Part shown: positions 11,234 to 23,300 of the stretch, piece after piece | Numbering within the stretch: position 1 is the stretch's first letter | How the letters are laid out: every line of letters starts with the position of its first letter | Assembly: GCA_003342815.1 (NCBI GenBank) | Contig: PTEX01000481.1 | Span: 1,551-65,550, forward strand | From: Eudromia elegans | Lineage: Eukaryota; Chordata; Aves; Tinamiformes; Tinamidae | DNA length: 64,000 nt | Reading direction: 5' to 3' | Program-made: the position numbers and the translations under genes | The notes under the pieces: generated by a model | Databases searched by the model: none | Seen by the model: only the letters and a program-made list of their open reading frames with translations | Told to the model about the DNA's origin: nothing

Positions 11234-11455
11234 GCTTTTATACACAATATAAATTACACTGTCGGGCAGGGCAGCAGTCCCGGCACCAGCCCCACTCCCT
11301 GCATGGCTGAGGAAACTCTGGGGGGCAGGACAGGGGTCCCTTCCGTGGGACGCAGCTGCTGTGGGGGTCCAGCCTGCCCGGCGGGAGCCCCGCAGCCCAG
11401 GAAGCTGCTGCCCTCCAGCCGCGGGGAGGGCTGGGCGCGGGGGCTAAGTGCTGTC

Positions 11456-13017
11456 TCAGGGCAGGGCAGCGCCCACGGCCGCGGGTGCCAGCAGTGCTTT
11501 GGCAGTGCGTGGGTTCACCCAGCTCTCTGCTGTGTGGCCATGGATCTTCTGGTGGCGCTTGTAGTTGTCCCAGTGGCCGGTGGTGTAGGTGCAGTCCCGG
11601 CACTGGAAGGGCTTCTCGCCCGTGTGGCGCAGCATGTGCCGCTTCAGGTTCATGCTCTGGTTGCAGCTGTAGCTACAGAGGCTGCACTGGAAGGGCTTGT
11701 CACCCGAGTGGATGCGCCCGTGGCGCTTGAGGTTGTCCAGGTTGCCGCAGGCATAGTCACAGAGCTGGCACTTGTACGGCTTCTCGCCCGTGTGCACCCG
11801 CTGGTGCCGCTTCAGGTTGTCGAGGTGCGCGGAGGCATATGGGCAGAGCGGGCATACGAAGGGCTTCTCCCCGCTGTGCGTCTTCATGTGCCGTGCCAGG
11901 TGGTTGGGGTAGTGGGTGACGAAGGGGCAGAGGCTGCAGGCGAAGCCCTTGTCGGCGGGGCCCTTGCGGGGGCCGGCACCTGGCTCAGTGCCCAGCACGG
12001 CCAGACTGCAGCGCCCGCACACCTGCTCGGCCAGGCCCTCGTCCTGCGCAAAGCCATCGTCCAGCACCAGCCCGCACATGCGGCACGTGAAGGGGAAGAG
12101 CAGCTCGGGCAGTGCGGCCGCGTCGTCGCCCCGCAGCCGGGCGCAGCCGGGCAGGAAGGGGCCGCCGCCACCGCCCACGTGCAGGCCCAGCTCCGGCAGC
12201 AGCGGCTCTGTGGGACGGAGGGCGCCATGAGCCCAGCGCGGGCTGCAGGGCGTTGCAGGTGCCCGGGCCGCCTCACCGGCACTGCCGCCGTTACCTGTGT
12301 CCTTGCCGCGCCGTAGCGGCGCCGCAGCCACCGGCAGCCGGTGGCTCAGCATGTGCCGCTTGAGGTTGCGGCTCTGGTTGCAGCGGTAGTCGCAGGCGGC
12401 GCAGCGGAAGGGCTTGTCCTGGCTGTGCACCCGCTCGTGGCGCTTGAGGTTGCCGAGGCTGCTGCAGGCGAAGCTGCAGCCGGCGCAGCGGTACGGCTTC
12501 TCGCCCGTGTGCGTGCGCAGGTGGCGCGTGAGGTTCACGAGCTGCGCGGACGCGTAGGCGCACTGCGGGCACGCGAAGGGCTTCTCGCCGTTGTGCGTCT
12601 TCATGTGCCGCTTGAGGTGGCTGGAGTAGTGGGAGGCGAAGGGGCAGAGCTGGCAGGAGTAGAGGACGCGCTGCGCACGGGCGCCCGCTCCCGGCGCCGG
12701 CCCCGCGCTGCCCGCCGGGGCGCAGCGGCCGCACGGCANNNNNNNNNNNNNNNNNNNNNNNNNNNNNNNNNNNNNNNNNNNNNNNNNNNNNNNNNNNNNN
12801 NNNNNNNNNNNNNNNNNNNNNNNNNNNNNNNNNNNNNNNNNNNNNNNNNNNNNNNNNNNNNNNNNNNNNNNNNNNNNNNNNNNNNNNNNNNNNNNNNNNN
12901 NNNNNNNNNNNNNNNNNNNNNNNNNNNNNNNNNNNNNNNNNNNNNNNNNNNNNNNNNNNNNNNNNNNNNNNNNNNNNNNNNNNNNNNNNNNNNNNNNNNN
13001 NNNNNNNNCCGGGGCAT
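11456..13017 (-). CDS. ZNF513: Zinc finger protein 513 (N-terminal part in an N gap)
   Basis: C2H2 zinc-finger transcription regulator; in humans it is linked to retinal photoreceptor gene control. A start codon at 13017-13015 gives MPR, matching the family start MPRR, and then the sequence is lost in the N block. Coding resumes at 12738-12295 and continues at 12207-11456. Nine clean C2H2 fingers are visible: four in the first segment (C2H2 pairs from about 12670 to 12350), then a linker with a degenerate CxxC pair (CRMC, CGRC), then five. Linkers are TGEKP-type (HNGEKPF, HTGEKPY, HSGDKPF). Fingers 1-4 and 5-8 are alike pair by pair. The C-terminus ends LLAPAAVGAALP. The 87-bp intron (12294-12208) is a multiple of three with no stop, so read-through would add 29 codons. 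Confidence 0.93.
12739..13008. other. Assembly gap of 270 Ns
   Basis: Unknown bases start right after CpG-rich ZNF513 coding sequence and end three codons after its start codon. The acidic N-terminal segment known from the family, and at least one intron, should lie here. That is more than 270 bases would hold, so the gap length is probably nominal. Confidence 0.95.
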
Positions 13018-13300
13018 CGTGGCGGGCGCGGCCCAGCCCCGCCGCCAGACAGCGGCGGCCGCCGCCGCCCCGCCTCAGCGACCGCCGCTTCCGCTTCCGC
13101 CCGCCGCCGGGGATGCACCAGCGGCGGGGGGCGGTGCTGCGCGGTGCCCCGGAAGCGGACGCGCGGCGGGCGGAAGTGTCGCCGGGCCCGCCGTCCCCCG
13201 GCTCCCCCGTGCCGGCTCCCTGTGCACGGCGGTTCCGGGCGCGGGTAGGAGCGCGGCCCTCAGGCCGGGGGTCCCCTCGGCGCCATGCGGGGCCTCGCCG
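13018..13300 (-). promoter_or_regulatory. ZNF513 CpG-island promoter with ETS-type sites
   Basis: GC-rich DNA lies upstream of the ZNF513 start. GCGGAAGCGG-type ETS cores occur on the minus strand at about 13087-13099 (two overlapping) and on the plus strand at 13149-13155 (CCGGAAG) and 13170-13177 (GCGGAAGT). No TATA box is seen. Promoter function is inferred. Confidence 0.6.
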
Positions 13301-14323
13301 CGCTCCCCTGCCCTGCGCGGCAGGGAGGTGGTCGGGCCCTGCACCACAGTGCAGGCAGAGGGATGGGACACGCAGGACGGGAGCACCTGGCCTGCACTGA
13401 GCTTGCTCGAGCGAGTGCCCACGGGCAGGAACTGAAGGGACAGATCAGCCGCTCCCTCAGCCGCTGCAACAGCGCTGACACCCCTAGAGCTCCTCGCTGG
13501 CTGGCCCCGTAGTAGGAGCTGCCCAGAGTGGCTGTGGGCTGCAGCTGCTCCCCCCCATTTCCTTGGAGGAGACAAAAACTGGCTCCAGAGGAGGAGCAGA
13601 AACCACCTCCAGCTCCAGCTGCTGCCCGTGCCAGGCTGGAGCAGCTGGGGTCAGTGCACAGGGAGAGGCAGATGGGCCCATGGGCTACATCTGCGTGGCA
13701 GAAGCCACCTTTGCATCCTCCCAGGCACCCCACGTCACCAGGACCTGCCCTCTCCTCCCAGGCCCTCCCTCCTTGCCCTCCACCTCCAGGAAATAACCAA
13801 GGACCAACATATAGCTGTTTTCTGGGCTTTTAGTTTGAAAAAGTATTGATTGAAAGTGTACAACAGAACAAGGTGTGGCAGCAGCACCACGACCAGATTG
13901 TTTCACAAATAAAAACAGAAAGGGCCTTAAATAATCGGGTGTGGATTAAAAAACCTGAACAGTGAAAAAATTCTTCCCTCCAAACAGAAAGTCACAGGCA
14001 CAGAAATGGCAACAACCACATGGAGACAAGAGGGGATATCCTTCTAACCACAGGCCTCGGTGCCACTCGCGCTGGGCTCCTGTGCTGCGGCTGGTGGCAG
14101 CTCCGCTGTGGCTCAGCCCCGGCCTCACTCCTTGGAATGGCTACAAATGAATGTGTGACATTGTGACATGCCCTTGCTAACCACCCCCACCCCCCGACCG
14201 GACACGGACAGACAAGGCCTCTGCTAAGGCTAAAAAAAGGACAAGACTTTGGAGTCTTGAGTTCAGCATGTTTAAGAAACAAGAGTCTGGCGAGTGCACA
14301 GCAAAGTCTCTGTGCCAGGCCTG
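13301..14323. other. ZNF513-PPM1G spacer, including the PPM1G 3' UTR
   Basis: No gene is supported here. The right part, from about 13840 to 14323, is AT-richer and should be the PPM1G 3' UTR on the minus strand, since the PPM1G stop codon is at 14324-14326. I see no canonical AATAAA or ATTAAA on the minus strand in this stretch, so the end of the UTR is not defined. A plus-strand AATAAA at 13908-13913 has no identifiable gene to serve. Confidence 0.5.
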
Positions 14324-17300
14324 CTATTCCAGTTTGGTCTTCTTGCTGTTATCACTGCCGTTCTCTTCTGCTGGTGCTGCCGTGTCCTCCAGTTTCCTCT
14401 TCCCACTTTCAGCGGGGGTGTGCGTGTTACGGGGTTTGAAGCTGATGATGATGCAGGTCATGTTGTCACAGCCAGTGCCATCCCCTGAGGTGTCTGGAGC
14501 CAAACACTGATCCAGCAGCTGCGGAGGGGCAGGACAGGGCAGGTTAGCAGCGCACACAGAGACATCACACAGTGACCTGGGATGCTGGGCGGCAGCTTGA
14601 GGTGCCACAGGCGAGATGGGCTCATGTCCCCTCTCGCCTGCCCCCCTGCACGGAACAAAACCAGCCCCAGCAGCTGGGGTGCCCTGAACACACCCCTTGT
14701 GACAGACNCCTGCGGATGAGGCCACGTGCAGGGGCTGCATCTCCACCCTACCCCAGCCTGGGTGGCAGCCCCGGCACTGCCTGACACCCCCAGTGCTGGC
14801 GAGGAGGGAGGCACAAATCCAATGAGCTGAAGGGACGGCAGACCAGCAGGGTGGGCTCTGCCCTCACCTCTTCTACAATGGAGGAGAGCGTCCTCAGGGC
14901 TCCGTTTTCATCCTTCTGGGTGATCTTGGCCTGGATGAAATCCACCACTTCCTGGCTGCTCATCACATTCCTGCAGAGCAGGGAGGTGAGAGGGGCTCGT
15001 GGGGAGCGCGGCGCTGCCCGACCCCCTCGCCATACTGCCCGAGTGCTGCCCCGCGCGGCAGGGACCCCATGGGAACAGGGCTGCAGTGAGGAGGATTCAG
15101 AGCTCAGCACATTGTCCCCTCCCTCTGGAGGCCACCTGAGCTCCCTGGGGGCACAGGGATCAAGGGCTCACCAGTACCCAGCGCCACATGGCCTCCCCAG
15201 GGCCAGAGAACAGGGCAGCAGTACCCAAGTTGCTCTCGCGCTACCCACCAGATTCCATCACAGGCAATAACCATGAAGTCGTGGTTGTCATTTATCGTCA
15301 GCACCTTGATATCGGGCAGGGCAGAGATCATCTGTTCTTCCGGAGGCAGGTTCTTGTTTCGCTTGTAGAAGTGATCACCTACGGCAGAGCGGAGGACCCC
15401 TTTGCTGCACACAACTCGCGAGGCCGCCCGCATGGGGCGAGCAGGGGCTGCCCTGCCGGAGCAGCCAGCACCAGAACCTGCCGCGGAGGCCCAGGTGGCA
15501 GGGGAGGAGCCCTTCCCAGCTGAGCACCTCCTCAGCCCAAACCCCGCGCCACTTTCCTCCTTCCTGGGGCCAGTACAGGCCAGGATGGGGCACCTGGCAC
15601 CTCCCAGGACCTTGCAGCAGTGCACACGCGGGAGGCTCTGCCCCAGGACACATCCTCGAGCAGGACTGGCAGCTTGCACCGGCCGAGTGTGCTGTCATTT
15701 CAGCTCTTGTTCGTTATCCAGCTGTTTCAGTGAGATACCCAACCCGGCAGCCACACAGCACTGCTGCTATGGTCCTTCCAAGGCCTTGTTGCCAGAGCTC
15801 ATACAAGAAAACCAACCGTCAGCTCTGACGGGCAGGTTCACATCTCTGGAAGGGATTGCCAGGGGAAGGCAGAATGGCCAGAGTCTCACTAGGAAAAACA
15901 GATGCAAACTTTCCTTCCCAAATGCATTTAATCGCTTTCTCTTGATAATTATTCCACTATTTTTCCTAGTCATTTTGCACAGGAGGTCTCCATTCAGGTC
16001 TTTATAGAATCACTATGGTTGGAAAAGACCTTCAAGATCAAAGTCCAACCGTAAACGCTTCAACACCATCCTGCTAAACCATGTCCCTAAGAGCCTCATC
16101 TACACGGTTCTTCAACACTGCCAAGGACGNTGACTCCACCACTTCCCTGGGCAGCCTGTTCCAATGCTCGACTCTTTTAATGTAGAAATTCTTCCTAAAT
16201 TCTTCCTCTGGTGCAACTTGAGGCCATTTCCTCTTGTCCTACCTGTAGTTACTCTGGAGATGAGACTGATTTCACTACAACCTCCTTTCAAGCAGTTGTA
16301 GAGAGTGACAAGGTCTCCGTGGAGCCTCCTCTCCACAATAAATAACCCCAGCTCCCTTAGTTCCTGACATTTCCTTCCCTGCCCTGTTTTCCAGTATATT
16401 CTTGGTATGATTCACAACCCTTTCCTTAAAGGATCTCATCTGCTCAAAATGAGGTCTTCCAGTGGGCCAAGACCTGGCTTGGCTGCTCAGTAACCCAAGC
16501 TGTTAATTACTCCCCTGCTGTTCCTAAGACACTGAAGGATGAGGACAAGCAGCGATCAGGTGCTGCCTCCAGAAGGAAAATGCAGCTTATGGAATTCGAG
16601 GACAAGTGTGGCTCAAGAACACATGGGCTCAAGCTGGTATAAAGTTAGGTCCCCAAGAAGCAGCCAAAATCCTTGAACAGCCTCTCAATGAGCAGCAGAG
16701 AAAGAAAAAAATTCTCCCTGCTCTCAAATCAACCATCAGCTTGAGGTATTTTCTTTGAGATGGTCTCCAACCTGGCTATAAGCACCACAGTCCTGGAGTC
16801 CTTGTACTGTGTCCTGCACTGCATCCTGGAGGGTGCTGCTCTTTTCACTGATGTCTGCCCATTTCAGCAAACATTTGAATTCACCATAATTTTTCTCTAA
16901 TTCAACTGAAATCTCACTGTGTCAAATATTCAACAGGCTCCAGGCACCATCCAATTAAAACTGCCCCTAAAGCTCTGCGGAGGATGAGCGCTGGACACAG
17001 AGGTGCCCAGGCACAGCACCCGTGGGTGACCAGGGCACAGTGCCCCAAGGGAGGCACCATAGTATTCACCCCAGACCTGCTCACCGATTGCCCTGGAGAG
17101 GTTGAGACCACCATTCACTCTGCCATCCATGGTGACCTTGCCACCAGCGTTCTTTATCCTGGCCAGCTCTACTTCATCCTCTGGTTTGTGGTCATAGGAC
17201 ATGTCCACCGCTTTGCCGCCTTCGGACACCACGCAGCGGGAGTCTCCAGCATTAGCCACAATCAGCTGCTTGCCCCGGATCAGGGCCACAACCGCCGTCG

Positions 17301-20300
17301 TCCCGCTGTCAGAGCCAGGCTGCAAGACACAAAGAGTTTTGCTGAAACCTTCCCTATTGCTCTGAAACAGGACACAGGGAACAAGTGGCAGTCACCGCAG
17401 TGTCCCAGGCTCTGGGGACTTCCCAGAAGCACATGCAGAATGAGGGAGGGAAGCCGGAGAAATGTGAAACACAGAGGAGACAACTAACTGAGGAGAAGGG
17501 TGGGGTGACACCTCCCTATAGCCCCACAGGCTCCTGGTTCAGGATCCTCCACTGCTGCATCCTCAGCTCCAGTGTGGCAGCTCCAGCACCTCAGGCCAAG
17601 CAGGAGCCACCCTGCAAGCCAGGACCTCTCCAAAAAGAGAAAGTTGGTGCCTCAGAAGCGGCAGCGCCTTTTCTCCGAGGTGCTGGATCCCTGCTCCTTG
17701 GCAGCTGCTCTGGGCTAGCGACAGCCTCAGCCAGGCAGAGGGCAACACGCTGCCCAAGAAGGGCAGGTCCACAGGGCCACGTGCTCCACGCTGCCCTGCA
17801 CATCTGTGTGGCTGATCTCAACCTGCTGCCCAGCGCCACGCACAACCCTCTCTACTTGGTAGCCTTTTGCAAGCAAGTTCAGGCTGCCAGCAGCTGCTTT
17901 CAGCCTCAGGAGAGCAAAAGGGTCTTCCTACCTGGCCAAAGCAGAATATCGCCCTGACGAGCACCCTCCCCTTCCCTCCACACTATGAGGCAGAACACAG
18001 GAACAGCGTGTGCACCTCCTCTTTCCCCTCCATGCCTGGTAACAACATTTCCTCCTCTTCATCCTCATCCTCCTCAGCTTCTTCAGTGTCATCTTCATCA
18101 TCTTCATTCTCTGCCTCTTCACTACTGTAACCATCTTCATCTTCACTGCATTCCTACAAGAAACAAGATATGCCACTAGGAATCATGCAGGATGCTACCA
18201 AGTACCCTCCCCAGACAGCTGCTTCTTCCATCCGAGGCACAGAGGATAAATTCATCCCAAAAGAAGAGTGAGATGCCCAAGGCATGCTTTCCCCTCTCTG
18301 ATGTCTACAAACAGAGCAGCTGTTTTCAGTTACCACAGTGGGTGGAGGAACAGAACATGCAGCAGGACGAGGGGTACCTATTATGGCTGCTTCAGAGATA
18401 AGGATGTTTCCCTCAAGGTTGTCCAAACAATCCCCAGCATTCCCATGAGATGGTCTCAAAGTACCAGTCTGAAAATCCTACTCCTAGGACAGACCTAGGA
18501 TGAGCCAAAGACCTGTAGCTCAAGCACCACAGCCAACAACGCATTCCTGCCCAGCCCAAAGACCATTTTTCCCCAGTGTAGTTTCCTACCTCACTGTCTT
18601 CCTCCTCTTCCTCAACCTCATCTGACTCATCTTCACTGTCCTCAAAAAATTTGGATTTGGTTGTGCGCTGAGGCTTTCCCGTGGAGGAGCAGGAGGGCCC
18701 GGCCTCCCCAGTAGAAGAGGTGACGGCCTTGTCACCTTTGCCTACTTCAGGCTTCTGCAGAGCAGGGCTGTTGCCTCCAGTGCTGGCTTTGTCTGAAGTG
18801 GAAGAAATACCCATGACTTCCTCATCTGGCTTCCCATTCTTCCTCTCCTTGTGGTCGGTTAGCTCCCCTGGGTCTGCCTCTCCATTCATATTTGGCTCCC
18901 CATCATGCTGCTTGCCTGGCCCCTCCTCAGTGCTCTCCCCAGGCGGAGCTAAGGACTTGTTTTTGAGGTTCTTGGTGCAGTTTTGTCCATAACGTGTGAG
19001 AAGCTCCTCAATGGTCATGGTGGCTTCTTCATGCAGAAGAGCAGCTTCCTCGTTATCCACTGAAAATGGAAAACGGGGTGGGGGAAAGGCAAAGAGGATC
19101 AGAAAGCAGGACCCAACCCAGCAGCAGCTGCACAACATCATGTGCAGCGTTCAGCTGCCTGGGTTGGAGGCTGCTGTTGCAAACACGTTCCAGCCAGGCT
19201 GGACATGTGGAGTCCAGTGCTCTGCACTGTCCCACAGAGCTCCCAGCCTTTGCACATGAACACAGTGCAAATGACAGGGTGTAGGGCTCCCGAACACTGC
19301 TACACGCAGCCTGCAAGCCATCCTTGTGCCTCAGGCCTCTCATGCTATCTGTTTGGCTGTAGGCAGCAGAGGAGTTCAAGGCAGAGGTAGTCGGAGGCCA
19401 AAGAACCTCCTATTTTACCTGTGCAAGCTCAGACAAGCTGTGGGGGAAGCAAACAGACCACATTCATATGCAGATTTTTTCATTAACACTGCAACCAAGA
19501 GCAAGCTTCTTTANAGCAATTTGCTGCATTAGCTTTAGGCTCAGGGGTCCCAAACAGCTGTAATCCAGACAGTAACAGATGACAGAAGAGCTTTAGGTAG
19601 GAAACACATCATCTCTCCAGAAGGATAACAGACAGGGGGGGAAAAAAAAAAGAAAGAAAAAAAAAAAGAAAAAAGAAGAAGGATGACTTTCCCTAAACTA
19701 TGAGGGAAAACTCCACTGGTGGCATGGTTTCCCTGCAATATGCTCTCAGTTATCATTTCCTTTGCTAGTTAACACAAAAAGGAAAAGAAACTGCCCTACC
19801 CAGAAAGGTACTGAAAAGAGAAAAAACAAAACTTTGTGCTCATCAGCAAAGGCCACCAAACCCAGCATAGTCAGATGGATGCACTTACAGCGATGGCTTC
19901 CCTTTGCATTTGCTTCAGGGCCAGTTGCAAGATATTCGGCCAGGAGCAGGACAGGGTTTTACCCTGGGATGCATCTAGAGCTTCCTGGCCTGGCAACTAC
20001 TTTCAGTTAGGAAAGCACGTTTCCTTCTTTTGAAATAATATTAAAAAAAGAAGTTGAAAACAGACAGGAACCTGATGGAATCCTATCTACAGCCTGTGTC
20101 TGTCACCTGCCCAGAGGAGATAAGCAGGGGACGCCACAGTTTCACTTCCACCCTTAGTCCATTTCCCAGCTCAGGGAACACAACCTAGAGCCACCGCATG
20201 CCAGAGCTCTGCACCCTGTGGAGAACTGTCACCAAGTCATTTGCTTTGCATAGGATTAAGCTACCAAATGAATTAAACTCTCCTAGCACCTACCAAAGCA

Positions 20301-23300
20301 AGAGGCAACGCAGGGGTTGCAGCTGTGGGTGCACACACATGCTCAGGTTCCACTGGAATTCAGCTTTAAGAGCAAACCTTAAAGCTGACAATGACATGGC
20401 TCAGGCAATATTGAGCCCTGGCCTGAGGGGACAGTCTTGCCCGTTTCATGGCATCTGACTTACCATCATCCTCATCAGCAACTTTCTCCTTCTCATCTTC
20501 ACCATCCTGGGGGCGCCCAGCCATCTGAGCGAGCTCTTTAATCACCTCCTCCGTGGTGAGCTTGGCATCTATGGCTAAGAAAGCATCTTCCAGGGCCTGC
20601 ACAGAAACATAGAGGAATGCACAGTTTCATCCTCTTTACTGGGGACCTGCAAGTTGTGCTGTGTGCCCGGGTCTCTGCCGGAACACAGCCTGCGGGCAGC
20701 TCTCGCAGTTGGAGCAGCTCAGCACAGGCGCCCCGCTCAGCAGACACACGTTGGGGGGCAGCCACATGTGCAGCTACTCAGGTCTCAGCTCTAATCTGGA
20801 GCCACAAGCTGATCCCAGTTTGCTCTGAGGGCTCTCCTCAACCTGGATCTCACCAGGAGCTTCCAGAGGGAGTCTGTTCCTCCTGCCCATGCCACTGGCT
20901 ATTCCTGCAAGAGCCCAAGGACACCAGGTGCCAGTTCAGGCATTAGTACTAGGAGGGAGAATTGCCACCTTTGTTGGAGGAGGTGAGACAGGAGCTCTGC
21001 GCCTCACAAGCAAACAGCTTAGAACAAAACCCCTGACTGGAGCAATGGCCTGCAAATTTGAAACAAAACCACACCAGCACCCATGAGCTGGAAAACAGAC
21101 TCTATCTCTGAAAGTAGTGAACACTCTGAGAGATAAGGAAGGGAAATGGAGACACCTGTGGAAGATGAAGTAGACATTTTGGTAGCACCAGGCACTACAC
21201 GAGTACCAGGCACCTCACTAAGGCTTTTTGTTCTGCCCTGCGCTGACGCTAGCCCAGGGCAGCACTTCTTACCTTTTGCAATTTGCCTTCCTTATAGGCC
21301 TTCTGGTCCTTGATAATGTCAGGGAGATACTTGGCACAGTACAGGGCAACTTCTTCCCCTGAAAGAGAGCAGAACTCGCTGAAATCACTTAGAGAAGCTG
21401 GTTCTCCCCATAGCAAAAGGGATTCTTGCGCATCTGAACTCCTGAGGTGAACCCAGGGACACAAACAGAACAACCACAGCCAAGGGAAGGCAGGCAGCAG
21501 CAGAGCTGAGTCCCGTGCACTGCCCAGCGGGCTGAACGCACAGACGTGCCCAGAGCCCTGGCAACCCACCGCGCTTCCTACCCAGTGGCTTTGGCTGATG
21601 CCCCGAGTTCTCCAAAACCGAGTTTAGGCACTTCTTAGCTATTGGGCAAAGTGTTCAGGCCTATTCTACCTGACAAGTTCTGCTTTCACGTGTAAGTGCA
21701 GGTGGAGACAAGAAGCAAGGGGAATGGAAGGACTGGTGAATGTAGATGCTCTCACAGAGTGTTAATGATGTGTGATGAGCAGCATGGAAATGAGCAGCAG
21801 GTACCTAAGACACGATCTAGACCAAGGAGGGAAAGATGCCACAGCCTAGAGACAAACCTATGAGGAAGAACACTGAAAAGACACGGCCACAAACCGGGCA
21901 CCACAGTTAGAGCAACTGAAGGAGTTGCTGAGTCCTAGAAGCCAAAAACATTTTTGTAGCGCACTAGTAAATACTACCTGGTACACAAGAGAGTGCAGGA
22001 GACATTTCTGTGATCACGGAATGATTCTTCCCAACCCAAGAAGGTGCTATTAAGAGAGGAAGAAGCTGAAATGAAGAATCATGAATTTCTCTAGTTCAGC
22101 TCAGCAAGGGGTGCCACTAAGCGCAGCTCAAGCTGAAAAAAATCAATCTATTAATTTATGGTTTTTATGTGAGAGCCAGAGAACCATCTAGNTAATAGGA
22201 CTCTGGCTCATTTGACAAGCTGAATACAAGCAAATTGCATACGTTAGCACAGCTAAAAGTAGCCATGGAGCAAAACACAGTGCAGATTTGGCCAGGAGCT
22301 CCCTCCCAGGAAGCAGCTGCTTGGAACCCATGTCTCCCCTGTGGAGCAGCACCGTTCCAGCAGGTTTCATCCACATCTGCTCATTCCCATGACGGCCTCG
22401 CCTCTGTGCCAGCACACCAGCCAGTGAAGAACACACAGTGAACCAGACTAGGAAAACGGTCTTGGAGGAAAAACACTGCAGACATTGACCCCCTGCATCC
22501 ACAGCTGGATTGATTCTGCTGGGAGGTGGCTATGTGGCTGCTCTGCTCACACTGGTACTTGTGCTGGTGCAAGGGGCGGGAGCAGAAGCTGCTCAGAAGG
22601 GTGCAGTTGCTGAGTAAGCAGTACACAGCCCTGGACCCTGGTAAATCATCGCCCAACACACCCGAATACTCTACAAGATGCTCCTGGAAGAAAAGGTGGA
22701 ATCATGCATCCCGTTGTTTGGAGAGTAATTAGTAGGCCACGAAACCATGGCCCCGAAGCCTGAGCAGAGAGCTGGGCTGTCCTTGCTCAGGCAGCCAGGA
22801 GCCATCTGAGCAACCCAGGCCAGGGCCCGCTGCGACGGGACGTGCTGTGAGCAGAACCACCCCAGGAGGCCCGTGAAGGGCAGAACGCACGCGGCACAAG
22901 CAGACATTGGTGCTGGGTGTTGCTGGTGAAAGGTCTGAGCAGTAAGAGAGGCAGTGCATTGAGCATCCCTCACTGTGAGGGGTGTGTGTGTGGCGGGGTG
23001 TCTCCTTGTTCTCTCGTCAGCAATCATTCCTGCCTGCTCAGTCTGGCTCCAACATCCATCTCCTGTCCCATTCGGACACTGCCCAGGCCTGAAGGGCCTC
23101 AGCCAGGTTGTGTGACAGGAGACATGTGGGTCGCCTGCTCGTGCNGCACTGCTCCTGCAGTCTCCCACGGGTGCCCATGGCCCTTCCAAAGGCCGAGCGG
23201 GCCGGGCTGGGCCAGCAGAGACCCAGCTCTGCGCTGGCAGAGCTGCCTGCTGTGAGGAGAGCAGCACGAGGAGGGCAGCCTGAGCGTGCCCGGTGGGGCC

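Noticed and set aside
11303-12316. Plus-strand open frame of 337 codons opposite ZNF513
   Set aside because: It mirrors the GC-rich zinc-finger repeats. The product is a Val/Ala/Leu-rich repeat without any family likeness, while the minus strand shows nine C2H2 fingers.
13908-13913. Plus-strand AATAAA between ZNF513 and PPM1G as the end of a hidden gene
   Set aside because: No exon chain or conserved frame precedes it on the plus strand, and the signal lies in AT-rich sequence opposite the PPM1G 3' UTR, where it can occur by chance.
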